A DNA stretch of 10,875 bases from an uncultured Ruminococcus sp. (GTDB lineage Bacteria > Bacillota > Clostridia > Oscillospirales > Ruminococcaceae): assembly GCA_947173865.1 (NCBI GenBank), contig CAMWGS010000045.1, forward strand, positions 1 to 10,875, read 5' to 3'. Both the position numbers and the translations under genes were made by a program. Under the pieces are notes generated by a model that ran no database searches, had not been told where the DNA came from, and worked only from the letters and a program-made list of their open reading frames with translations. The stretch's first letter is position 1. Every line of letters starts with the position of its first letter. Of the stretch, positions 1 through 7,359 are shown one piece after another.

Positions 1-92
1 TCTGCCGCATACGCTGAAACTGACATAACCATAAAAGCTGTTGCAGATATTGCTTTTGAAGCCATAGCCGCAATAATTTTTTTCATCATCAT
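1..92 (-). CDS. N-terminus of an exported protein (partial; signal peptide only)
   Basis: Reading leftward from ATG at 92-90, the frame stays open to the window edge and gives about 30 residues: MMMKK, then a hydrophobic Ala/Ile/Met/Val-rich core, ending SVSAYAA. This is a typical Sec signal peptide, with basic residues at positions 4-5 and 13 and a likely signal peptidase I site after A-Y-A. An AAGGAG ribosome site (104-109) lies 11 bases upstream of the first of three consecutive ATG codons, so the first is the best start, although the second or third could also serve. A near-consensus promoter lies further upstream. The mature protein is outside the window, so its function cannot be told. 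It is transcribed away from pth and shares no operon with anything seen here. Confidence 0.75.
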   Translation of the reverse strand, partial: MMMKKIIAAMASKAISATAFMVMSVSAYAA

Positions 93-178
93 CTTTTTAA
101 AAACTCCTTATTTTTATGTACAGCAAACGATTATTTTTGGTTTTACTGCAATTGTTTTACGTTTTTATAACAAAATTC

Positions 179-207
179 AGTATATCACTCTTTTGAAACT
201 TTGTCAA
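179..207 (-). promoter_or_regulatory. Sigma-A promoter of the leftward secreted-protein gene
   Basis: On the minus strand TTGACA (207-202) is followed by exactly 17 bases and TATACT (184-179). The -35 box is perfect and the -10 box matches five of six positions at the best spacing. Transcription should start near position 172, leaving a leader of about 80 bases before the ATG at 92. Confidence 0.85.
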
Positions 208-328
208 GTATAGTATAATCAATCATGTTATTAATTTTCTGACTAATTACGTTGAAAAATCCGTCCTATAAGACAGCATTTTGCACAAACTGCGTAATAT
301 CCCGAAAATATCCGTATCAATTTAACGG

Positions 329-357
329 TTGAAATTATCTAAAAAAAATGTTATAAT
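329..357 (+). promoter_or_regulatory. Sigma-A promoter of the pth-mfd operon
   Basis: TTGAAA (329-334), a 17-base spacer and a perfect TATAAT (352-357), preceded by the TGn extension (349-351), make a strong vegetative promoter. The predicted start near 364 gives a leader of about 46 bases. As no other good promoter lies in the short pth-mfd gap, it probably drives both genes. Confidence 0.85.
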
Positions 358-409
358 TCAGATATGAGAACATATTTTTATATAAAACTTTATACAAGGA
401 GAGACTACA

Positions 410-1033
410 ATGAGTATTTTTGATGTTTTTGACAGGATTTCCCAGAATTCGCCGTCACAGACGGGCAAAACAGAATATGTTATAGCAGGGCTTGGCAATC
501 CCGGTATGCAGTACGACAATACACGCCATAATGCCGGTTTTAATGTTCTTGACCTGCTCGCCTCACAATATAACACAGAAATAAACAGGCTTCGTTTCAA
601 GGGAAAAACAGCAGAGGTGAATATAGACGGTGTACGCTGTCTGCTTCTCAAACCGACGACTTACATGAATAACAGCGGTGAGTCAATAGTACAGGCACTT
701 GATTTTTATAAGATTGATGTAGCAAGGCTTATTGTTGTATGTGACGATATTTCGCTTGACTGCGGAAAAATCCGTATAAGAAGAAAAGGCAGTCACGGCG
801 GTCACAATGGTCTGCGGAGCATCATAGACCTTACAGGCAGGGATGAGTTTCAGCGTATAAAGATAGGTGTCGGCAAAAAGCCTCACCCTGATTACGACCT
901 TGCAAAGTGGGTACTCGGAAAGTTCGGTAAGGAAGATACAGAGAAAATGAAAATTTCCGCAGAAAATGCCTGTGAGAGTATAAAGCTCATGGTTCAGGGA
1001 AAAACAGACGAGGCAATGAATAAATACAACTAA
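410..1033 (+). CDS. pth: Peptidyl-tRNA hydrolase
   Basis: This 207-residue protein is bacterial Pth, the cytoplasmic esterase that frees tRNA from peptidyl-tRNA dropped by ribosomes. The family signatures are all present: GLGNPG (Asn30), TRHNAG (catalytic His40), TYMNNSG (Met86, Asn87), the Asp of VCDD (Asp112) and GGHNG (His132, Asn133). These match E. coli residues N10, H20, M67/N68, D93 and H113/N114. The start at 410 has AAGGAG (396-401) eight bases upstream, and no later ATG precedes the first active-site motif. The protein therefore carries about 20 residues ahead of the usual first strand (MSIFDVFDRI...), compared with E. coli. It is the first gene of an operon with mfd, 43 bases downstream, a pairing common in Firmicutes. 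All active-site residues are intact. Confidence 0.97.
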   Translation: MSIFDVFDRISQNSPSQTGKTEYVIAGLGNPGMQYDNTRHNAGFNVLDLLASQYNTEINRLRFKGKTAEVNIDGVRCLLLKPTTYMNNSGESIVQALDFYKIDVARLIVVCDDISLDCGKIRIRRKGSHGGHNGLRSIIDLTGRDEFQRIKIGVGKKPHPDYDLAKWVLGKFGKEDTEKMKISAENACESIKLMVQGKTDEAMNKYN

Positions 1034-1076
1034 GAACAGAAATTTTTTTCAGACATATAGAATTGGAGATATAACA

Positions 1077-4000
1077 ATGAAACTTTTTAAAAATCTTTTC
1101 AGTGAGCTTTCAGGTTACAGAAGTATCTGTGAAGCTGTTGACAGAAAAATTTCACCTGTTTCCGTGACTGGTCTTTCACATATACACAGGGCAAATCTTA
1201 TATATGCTCTCTCGGACGATAAGGTAAATATAGTAATAGCAGGTACAGAAGCGGAAGCAAGAAAACTGTGCGATGATATTAATATGATGTCGGAAAACGA
1301 AACAGCTGTGCTTTTTCCATCAAAGGAACTTGTTTTCACTCCTGTTGATACGGCAAACCATGAATATGAATATATGAGGTTGTCCGCACTTACAAAGGTT
1401 ATAAGGGGAAAAAGCAAGATAATATGTGCAGGAATAGAAGCGGTAATGCAACCTGTTATTCCGCCTGAAAAACTTGTCTCGGCAATTATTGAAATACGTC
1501 AGGGGCAGGAAATTGATATTTCGGAATTTTCGGCACTTCTTTCGGAAAACGGTTATCAGCGGTGTGAAAAGGTAGAGGGAGCATCACAGTTTTCCGTAAG
1601 GGGTTCTATAATTGACATTTTTCCCGTACAGGCAGAAAGACCCGTGCGTGTCGAACTTTGGGGAGACGAAATTGACACTATTTCGGAATTTGAAACCGAT
1701 ACACAAAGGCGTACAGAACCGCTTGAAAAAATTGAAATTCCTCCTGCCAGTGAAATACTTTACAGTAATGAAGAACTTGCCAACAGAATAGAAAAGTTAA
1801 TCGGAAAGGCAAGGGGAAAGCGTACTGACCTTATCCGTGAAACTCTCGGTGCTGACGTTCACCGACTCCGTGCGGGTGAAATACTTGCACACGGTCAGAA
1901 ATATTATCCTCTTGTTTATGATACTCCGTCAACCGTTTTCGACTATATGGACGGTGTTGTTATTTTCAGTGACTATTCAGGTGTTATTGACAGTGCAGGC
2001 GGTATAATTTCGCGTCATAACGAGGACGTTAAAATCTTAATGGAGGACGGTCAGCTTTGCAGAGGTCTTGACGGTCATATTATTGAACTTCCGCAAATAC
2101 AGAATATTGTTGAAAAATATGTCTGTCTCTATATCAGCAACTTCATGCAGGGAGGTGAACGTATAGATTTCCGTCGGCTTGTAAGCTTTGAAGCGGTTCA
2201 GACTGCCGTGTGGGGCGGTGAGATGAAACAGTTAACGGAGGATTTGGAAGAATTCATAAAAAGAAAATATAGAATAATTCTCTGTGCGGGAAGTGAAAAG
2301 ACACTGCCTATTATTCGGGAGGATTTGAGGGAGCAGGGAATTTTGTGTGACCTGTGCGGTGAAGATACCGTTCCCGAAAACAGCCGTGTATATCTTATGT
2401 CGGGAAGTTTCAGCGGTGGTTTTGAGTATACCGAAAATAAAACGGTTCTTATTACTCAGGGTCGTTCAATGGACAGCAAACAGCGTAACAAGCGTAAAAA
2501 GAAGAACAAAGCCGAAGAAATACGCAGTCTTGCCGATATAGCGGAAGGAGATTTGGTGGTACATTCGGGTCACGGAATAGGTAGGTTTATCGGCATACGA
2601 AAGCTTGAATTTGACGGCGTGACAAAAGATTACATCACCATACAGTATGCAGGTACGGATAAACTTTACATACCTGTAACTCAGCTTGATATGGTTTCAA
2701 AGTATATAGGACCACGTGACGACAGCGGTGTAAAGCTGAACAAACTTTCGTCTAATGAATGGCAGAAAACAAGGGGTAATGTAAAGCGTGCGGTAAAGGA
2801 CATGGCACACGAACTCATTGAACTCTATGCAAAACGTGAACAGAGCAGAGGATTTGCGTTTTTTCCCGACGACGAAATACAGCATGATTTTGAGGAACGT
2901 TTTCCGTATGTCGAAACGGATGACCAGTTACAGTCAATATCCGAAATAAAGTCCGATATGGAAAGCGAGAAGCCTATGGAAAGATTGCTGTGCGGAGATG
3001 TGGGTTTTGGAAAGACGGAAGTTGCGTTCCGTGCGGCTATGAAGTGTATTCTTTCGGGAAAACAATGTGCCATTCTTGCACCGACTACAGTACTTGCATA
3101 TCAGCACTATCAGACGGCTTTAAGGCGTTTTGAGCAGTTTCCAGTAAATATAGAACTGCTTTCAAGATATCGTACACCAAAACAGCAGACCGAAATTCTC
3201 AAAAAACTTAAACAGGGCAGAATTGACCTTATAATAGGTACGCACAAGATAATACAGAAAAGTGTCATTTTCAAGGATTTGGGGCTTGCAATAATAGACG
3301 AAGAACAGCGTTTCGGAGTGGCACACAAGGAAAAATTCAAGGAGAGTTTTAATGGTGTTGATGTTCTTATGTTGTCAGCCACACCTATTCCACGTACTTT
3401 AAATATGGCAATGAGCGGTATACGTGATATGTCTGTACTGGAAGAACCTCCGCAGGACAGATACCCCGTGCAGACTTACGTTATAGAATATAATATGAGT
3501 ACGATAATTCAGGCAATAGTGCGTGAGCTGAGACGTGGCGGACAGGTTTATTACATTCACAATAGAATAGAAACTATTCAGGCTTGTGTTGCACGTTTGC
3601 AGGAAAGACTGCCTGACGCACGTATTGCTTATGCACACGGGCAGATGAGTGAGGAAGAAATGTCTGATATATGGGAAAAACTTGTCGAACATGAGATAGA
3701 TATACTTGTATGTACTACTATAATAGAAACAGGTGTTGACGTTCCCAATGTAAACACCCTTATTATTGATGATGCCGACCATTTCGGTCTCTCACAGCTT
3801 TATCAGCTTCGTGGACGTGTAGGACGTTCAAACAGGAGGGGATATGCATATTTCACATATCAGAAAGACAAGGTATTAACTGAAGTAGCGGCAAAACGTC
3901 TCAATGCAATGAGAGAGTTTACACAGTTCGGAAGCGGTTTCAGAATTGCTCTTCGTGATCTTGAAATAAGAGGAGCAGGAAGTATTCTCGGTGGCAGACA

Positions 4001-4538
4001 GCACGGACATATGGAAGCGGTCGGTTATGATATGTACCTGAAACTTCTTTCGGAAGCTGTGGCAGAGGAAAAAGGTGAAAAGCCCGAAAAGATTCCCGAG
4101 TGTCTGATAGACATTCAGATTGATGCACATATTCCCGAAAAATATATATCAAGCCTTAATCAGCGTATAGACATATACAGAAAAATTATGATTGTAAACA
4201 ACAATGAGGACAAAGCAGACCTTATTGACGAACTTATTGACCGTTACGGCGAACCGCCCAAGTCGGTTCTCGGACTTATTGAAGTTTCATTGCTGAGAAA
4301 CAAGGCGGCACATCTCGGAATTACCGAAATATCTCAGAAAAAAGGTTCCATGTATTTCTATACTGAATATATGGAAACTCAGCAGATAACAGCGTTGATG
4401 AAGAATTACAAGGGCAGTATAACTTTCAACGGTTCGGGAAAATCATATATTTCTGTAAAGATTTCCCCCAAGTCAAAGCCATTTGATATGATGAGAGAAA
4501 CAGTGGAGATAATCTATCAGAGCCGTACGGATAAATAA
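1077..4538 (+). CDS. mfd: Transcription-repair coupling factor Mfd
   Basis: Mfd (TRCF) is an ATP-driven DNA translocase that pushes stalled RNA polymerase off DNA and recruits UvrA to the lesion. The 1153 residues match the full family length (about 1150-1180). The N-terminal third resembles UvrB (VFPSKE near residue 80; SVRGSIIDIFP near 180), which includes the UvrA-contacting part. A basic linker leads into the CarD-like RNA-polymerase-interacting domain (GDLVVHSGHGIGRF from about 491). The motor follows: Walker A GDVGFGKTE (640-648), DEEQ box (741-744), and motif VI QLRGRVGR (910-917). The translocation (TRG) motif begins near RGAG (965), and a C-terminal TRCF domain follows. TTGGAG sits about eight bases before the ATG. 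The gene is co-transcribed with pth. No truncation or lost motif is seen, and I see no terminator directly after it. Confidence 0.98.
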   Translation: MKLFKNLFSELSGYRSICEAVDRKISPVSVTGLSHIHRANLIYALSDDKVNIVIAGTEAEARKLCDDINMMSENETAVLFPSKELVFTPVDTANHEYEYMRLSALTKVIRGKSKIICAGIEAVMQPVIPPEKLVSAIIEIRQGQEIDISEFSALLSENGYQRCEKVEGASQFSVRGSIIDIFPVQAERPVRVELWGDEIDTISEFETDTQRRTEPLEKIEIPPASEILYSNEELANRIEKLIGKARGKRTDLIRETLGADVHRLRAGEILAHGQKYYPLVYDTPSTVFDYMDGVVIFSDYSGVIDSAGGIISRHNEDVKILMEDGQLCRGLDGHIIELPQIQNIVEKYVCLYISNFMQGGERIDFRRLVSFEAVQTAVWGGEMKQLTEDLEEFIKRKYRIILCAGSEKTLPIIREDLREQGILCDLCGEDTVPENSRVYLMSGSFSGGFEYTENKTVLITQGRSMDSKQRNKRKKKNKAEEIRSLADIAEGDLVVHSGHGIGRFIGIRKLEFDGVTKDYITIQYAGTDKLYIPVTQLDMVSKYIGPRDDSGVKLNKLSSNEWQKTRGNVKRAVKDMAHELIELYAKREQSRGFAFFPDDEIQHDFEERFPYVETDDQLQSISEIKSDMESEKPMERLLCGDVGFGKTEVAFRAAMKCILSGKQCAILAPTTVLAYQHYQTALRRFEQFPVNIELLSRYRTPKQQTEILKKLKQGRIDLIIGTHKIIQKSVIFKDLGLAIIDEEQRFGVAHKEKFKESFNGVDVLMLSATPIPRTLNMAMSGIRDMSVLEEPPQDRYPVQTYVIEYNMSTIIQAIVRELRRGGQVYYIHNRIETIQACVARLQERLPDARIAYAHGQMSEEEMSDIWEKLVEHEIDILVCTTIIETGVDVPNVNTLIIDDADHFGLSQLYQLRGRVGRSNRRGYAYFTYQKDKVLTEVAAKRLNAMREFTQFGSGFRIALRDLEIRGAGSILGGRQHGHMEAVGYDMYLKLLSEAVAEEKGEKPEKIPECLIDIQIDAHIPEKYISSLNQRIDIYRKIMIVNNNEDKADLIDELIDRYGEPPKSVLGLIEVSLLRNKAAHLGITEISQKKGSMYFYTEYMETQQITALMKNYKGSITFNGSGKSYISVKISPKSKPFDMMRETVEIIYQSRTDK

Positions 4539-4567
4539 AATTATGTGTTTAAAATTTTGGTTTTCTA

Positions 4568-4596
4568 TTGACATATTATAAAAAATATGATAAAAT
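4568..4596 (+). promoter_or_regulatory. Sigma-A promoter of the GH74 gene
   Basis: A perfect TTGACA (4568-4573), a 17-base spacer and TAAAAT (4591-4596), preceded by a TGn extension (4588-4590), lie in the 106-base gap after mfd. The expected start is near 4603, giving a leader of about 42 bases. The gene can thus be expressed apart from pth-mfd, although readthrough from mfd is possible because no terminator is visible between them. Confidence 0.85.
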
Positions 4597-4613
4597 GCTT
4601 TTATATATAAAGT

Positions 4614-4626
4614 CGTATAGAATACG
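4614..4626 (+). repeat. Short inverted repeat in the GH74 leader
   Basis: CGTAT-AGA-ATACG forms a perfect 5-bp inverted repeat with a 3-base centre, about 11 to 23 bases after the predicted transcription start and just before the GGGAGGG ribosome site (4631-4637). Its place would suit a repressor operator or a small leader hairpin. It is short enough to be chance. Confidence 0.4.
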
Positions 4627-4644
4627 TAACGGGAGGGAATAATT

Positions 4645-7308
4645 ATGACTTTACTTAAAAGAACTATGGCAGGTATCTTTACAGCCTGCATGGCAGTTTC
4701 ATGTATACCTTATGTAAACAGCCCTGTAAATGTAGATGCAGTTTCTGAAAGTATTGCTGATACTATGAAGTGGGATACTCTCAAAGTTGGTGGCGGCGGT
4801 TTTGTTTCAGGAATTGTTACGGGACAGAAAGAAATGTATCTCCGTACAGACGTTGGCGGTGCGTACAAATTCGACTATGAACAGAATAGATGGATTCAGC
4901 TTTTTGACTTCTTAAATGAAGAAGAAAGAGGACTTTTAAGTGTCAAGGGTATGGCTATAGACCCGAATGATGATGATACTGCTTATTTCCTTTGTGGCTG
5001 TGCTTACTTCTCAGGTGCAAGAACTGTTATTTATAAGACCACCGACGGCGGTGAAACTTTCACAGAGGCTGATGTTACAGACATGATTCAGGTACACGGA
5101 AACGGTGACGGTCGTGAATGTTGTGAACCCATTGCAATAGACCCCGATAATACCGACACTATTTATGCAGGCGGTGACGTTACCGCAGGTGAATCCGCAC
5201 TTATTAAGTCAACAGACGGCGGTAAGACATGGAGTGCCGTAAAGGGTTACGACGATTTAGGTTTATTCGACTATAGTATGAAATATCCTTTTTGGACTGA
5301 CCATGTAGTTCGTGGCTGTGAAGACAAGGGGGAACAAGGCTACAACCAGCAGAACGGTATTGGTACTATTCATATTGAGGATGGTAAGGTTTATGTCGGT
5401 ACTTCCGTAACAGGTCAGGCAAATATTCACGTTGCCGACGTTAAGGACGACAAATTTACAGAGCTTTCAGCTGATTTGCCGAACTCTAACTATCCTGTTT
5501 CAATAACAAGCGACAGAAACGGCAACCTTTTCTTCACATATATTGCAGGACTCGCATTCTCAGGAAGTGCAGGCGGTGCTTATAAGTACAACGTTGAAAG
5601 CGGTGACGTTAAAAATCTTTCTGTTACTGACAGTGCCGTTGGCATGGTTACTGTTGACAAGAACGACCCGAATAAAATGGTAGCAAGAACCTGCGGTGTA
5701 TGGTCTGACCAGTGGTACGAAGAAGAATGGACTGACGGCAGTATTGCATGGGGTGACTATTTCTACCGCTCAACCGACGGCGGTGAAACATGGCAGAATA
5801 TCACTCCGGGACAGGGTGAAACCATTTACGACGAAAACGGTTCACATAAGGAATTTGTTTCGCTCCCTATAGATACAAACGGTTATGAATGGATTTACGG
5901 TAAGGCTTGTCACTGGGGAAGCGGTATACTCATAGACCCTCGCAACTCTGACAGAATTCTTATGACTTCAGGTAACGGTGTTTTTGCCTGCGATAATACA
6001 TGGGACGAAAGCGGTGTACAGTTCTATTTCCAGCCTGACGGTGTTGAAGAAGTTGTTGCACTTGACTTTGTAAGTGTTCCTGGAGGTACTAATTACTCGG
6101 TAATCGGAGACTATGACGGTTTCATTCATGAAAGTGCTGTTGAAATTCCTCACCAGTATACTCCCAATATAGGCTCAACTTCTGCTATTGCATATTGTCC
6201 CTCCGATACAAAGGTAATGGCTCGTGTAGGTGAACACGATGCAAAGGGTTATTACAGTCTCGACGGCGGAAAGACATGGGAGGACCTCAAAGTTCAGCGT
6301 GGAGGCGGTAAGCTTGCCATTACTCAGCTTGAGGACGGCTCTTACAGATTCATTCATGCTTCAAGTGACAATGCAAGTATAAGTTACTCTGACGATTTCG
6401 GTGCAACATGGAGTAATTCCACAGGTCTTGACGGCTCAAAGACAACATATCCGCTTGTTGACCCCGAAAATCCTGCTGTTGTCTATGGTTCGGGTATCAA
6501 GTATAATGATTACTGGGCATCTGATACAAGCAAGAAAGAACCTACTCTCGATGACGCACAATATAATTTCTATATCAGTACAGACTATGGTGCAACTTTC
6601 AAAAAGACTACAGTATGTAAGTATGATATGTGTGACCATACAGGCGACCTTGCATATATTACTGATGATACAATTGCTATGGCTGTCGGTTGGGAAGGTA
6701 TGTATATAATTACAGACGGCGGAACAAATATTGAAAAATCTGATGTGTTCTATGCAAAGACAGTAGGTTATGGAGCTCCCGAAAAGGAAGGCGACGCAAA
6801 TACTCTGTTTATTTACGGTAAACCCGACGAAGATGACGTTGAAGGTGTTTACCGCTCAACAGACGCAGGTAAAACGTGGGTATGCATAAATACAGACCAC
6901 CTTTACGGCGGTACAGGAAACGGTAACTTCCTTGTTGGTGACATGAATGAATTCGGTACGGTTTATATGTCAACTGTCGGCTGTGGTATCGTTTACGGAG
7001 AACTTTCCGACGGTCAGGGTAATACAAAGCCCACAAAGCCCACAACTCCGTCTGAAATAGCATGGGGAGATGCTGACGAAAGCGGAAAAGTAGAACTCAA
7101 TGATGCTGTACTTATAATGCAGTCAATTGCAAATCCTGATAAGTATAAACTTACGGAACAGGGCAAGCTCAATTCTGACGTTGTTGACAACGGAAAGGGT
7201 ATCACAAACTCAGACGCTCTTGCTATTCAGTATATTGAATCAAGAACAATTACTACTGACGATTTACCGATGACATCAAAAGAACTTGAAGCTTTGAACG
7301 CTGAATGA
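4645..7308 (+). CDS. Secreted GH74 xyloglucanase-like protein with C-terminal dockerin
   Basis: The 887-residue protein begins with a Sec signal peptide (KR, hydrophobic core, likely cleavage near VDA, residue 32). Residues about 42-787 form a GH74-type pair of seven-bladed beta-propellers. They contain eight Asp-box/BNR repeats of the S-T-D-G-G-x-T-W kind (near 131, 188, 375, 537, 581, 644, 688 and 737). LRTDVGGAY offers Asp69 as the likely catalytic base, and VIGDYDGF offers Asp489 as the likely acid, by analogy with Clostridium thermocellum Xgh74A. A short Thr/Pro linker (about 794-803) leads to a type I dockerin (about 807-866), which would anchor the enzyme to a scaffoldin outside the cell. 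The expected activity is hydrolysis of the glucan backbone of xyloglucan; endo versus exo action cannot be told. The usual GERL segment is changed (see findings). GGGAGGG lies seven bases before ATG, and the gene has its own promoter and terminator. Confidence 0.9.
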   Translation: MTLLKRTMAGIFTACMAVSCIPYVNSPVNVDAVSESIADTMKWDTLKVGGGGFVSGIVTGQKEMYLRTDVGGAYKFDYEQNRWIQLFDFLNEEERGLLSVKGMAIDPNDDDTAYFLCGCAYFSGARTVIYKTTDGGETFTEADVTDMIQVHGNGDGRECCEPIAIDPDNTDTIYAGGDVTAGESALIKSTDGGKTWSAVKGYDDLGLFDYSMKYPFWTDHVVRGCEDKGEQGYNQQNGIGTIHIEDGKVYVGTSVTGQANIHVADVKDDKFTELSADLPNSNYPVSITSDRNGNLFFTYIAGLAFSGSAGGAYKYNVESGDVKNLSVTDSAVGMVTVDKNDPNKMVARTCGVWSDQWYEEEWTDGSIAWGDYFYRSTDGGETWQNITPGQGETIYDENGSHKEFVSLPIDTNGYEWIYGKACHWGSGILIDPRNSDRILMTSGNGVFACDNTWDESGVQFYFQPDGVEEVVALDFVSVPGGTNYSVIGDYDGFIHESAVEIPHQYTPNIGSTSAIAYCPSDTKVMARVGEHDAKGYYSLDGGKTWEDLKVQRGGGKLAITQLEDGSYRFIHASSDNASISYSDDFGATWSNSTGLDGSKTTYPLVDPENPAVVYGSGIKYNDYWASDTSKKEPTLDDAQYNFYISTDYGATFKKTTVCKYDMCDHTGDLAYITDDTIAMAVGWEGMYIITDGGTNIEKSDVFYAKTVGYGAPEKEGDANTLFIYGKPDEDDVEGVYRSTDAGKTWVCINTDHLYGGTGNGNFLVGDMNEFGTVYMSTVGCGIVYGELSDGQGNTKPTKPTTPSEIAWGDADESGKVELNDAVLIMQSIANPDKYKLTEQGKLNSDVVDNGKGITNSDALAIQYIESRTITTDDLPMTSKELEALNAE

Positions 7309-7331
7309 TATACATTATGCATTAATATAAC

Positions 7332-7359
7332 ATCCCCCTATAACAAGGGGGATTTTTTT
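7332..7359 (+). terminator. Rho-independent terminator of the GH74 gene
   Basis: ATCCCCC (7332-7338) pairs perfectly with GGGGGAT (7347-7353) around an 8-base loop and runs into seven T's (7353-7359). It lies 23 bases after the GH74 stop. The T-run overlaps the stop codon of the convergent leftward gene. Read on the minus strand the same stem is followed by a poor U-tract (TGTTATATTAATG), so it would end that transcript less well. Confidence 0.92.

Larger units (their letters stand above)
93..409. other. Divergent intergenic region, 317 bp
   Basis: This AT-rich stretch separates the leftward secreted-protein gene from pth. It contains the two outward-facing promoters listed separately and both ribosome sites. 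In its middle (about 210-325) I see no open frame with a ribosome site, no GC-rich hairpin followed by T's, and no tRNA-like fold. A short CCGT-N9-ACGG inverted repeat (312-328) abuts the -35 box of the pth promoter. It is only 4 bp per arm and may be chance. Confidence 0.6.

Noticed and set aside
193..219. A possible rightward promoter TTGAAA-N15-TATAAT overlapping the leftward one.
   Set aside because: The 15-base spacing is too short for efficient use and a far better rightward promoter lies at 329-357.
2460..2520. A very basic Lys/Arg-rich stretch in Mfd that could look like a foreign insertion or nuclear-type signal.
   Set aside because: A basic linker before the polymerase-interacting domain is normal in Firmicute Mfd proteins.
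3399..3782. A 127-residue antisense frame inside mfd.
   Set aside because: It lies fully within the conserved helicase region of mfd, lacks a ribosome site, and its Cys/Tyr/His-rich translation looks random.
6401..6709. A 102-residue plus-strand frame inside the GH74 gene in another frame.
   Set aside because: The GH74 reading frame is continuous here and carries Asp-box repeats, so the alternative frame is a shadow.
5035..6880. Repeated ACNGACGGCGGT-like DNA words in the GH74 gene, which could suggest a DNA repeat array.
   Set aside because: They encode the Asp-box (TDGG) of separate propeller blades, are irregularly spaced, and reflect protein structure rather than a CRISPR or tandem DNA repeat.
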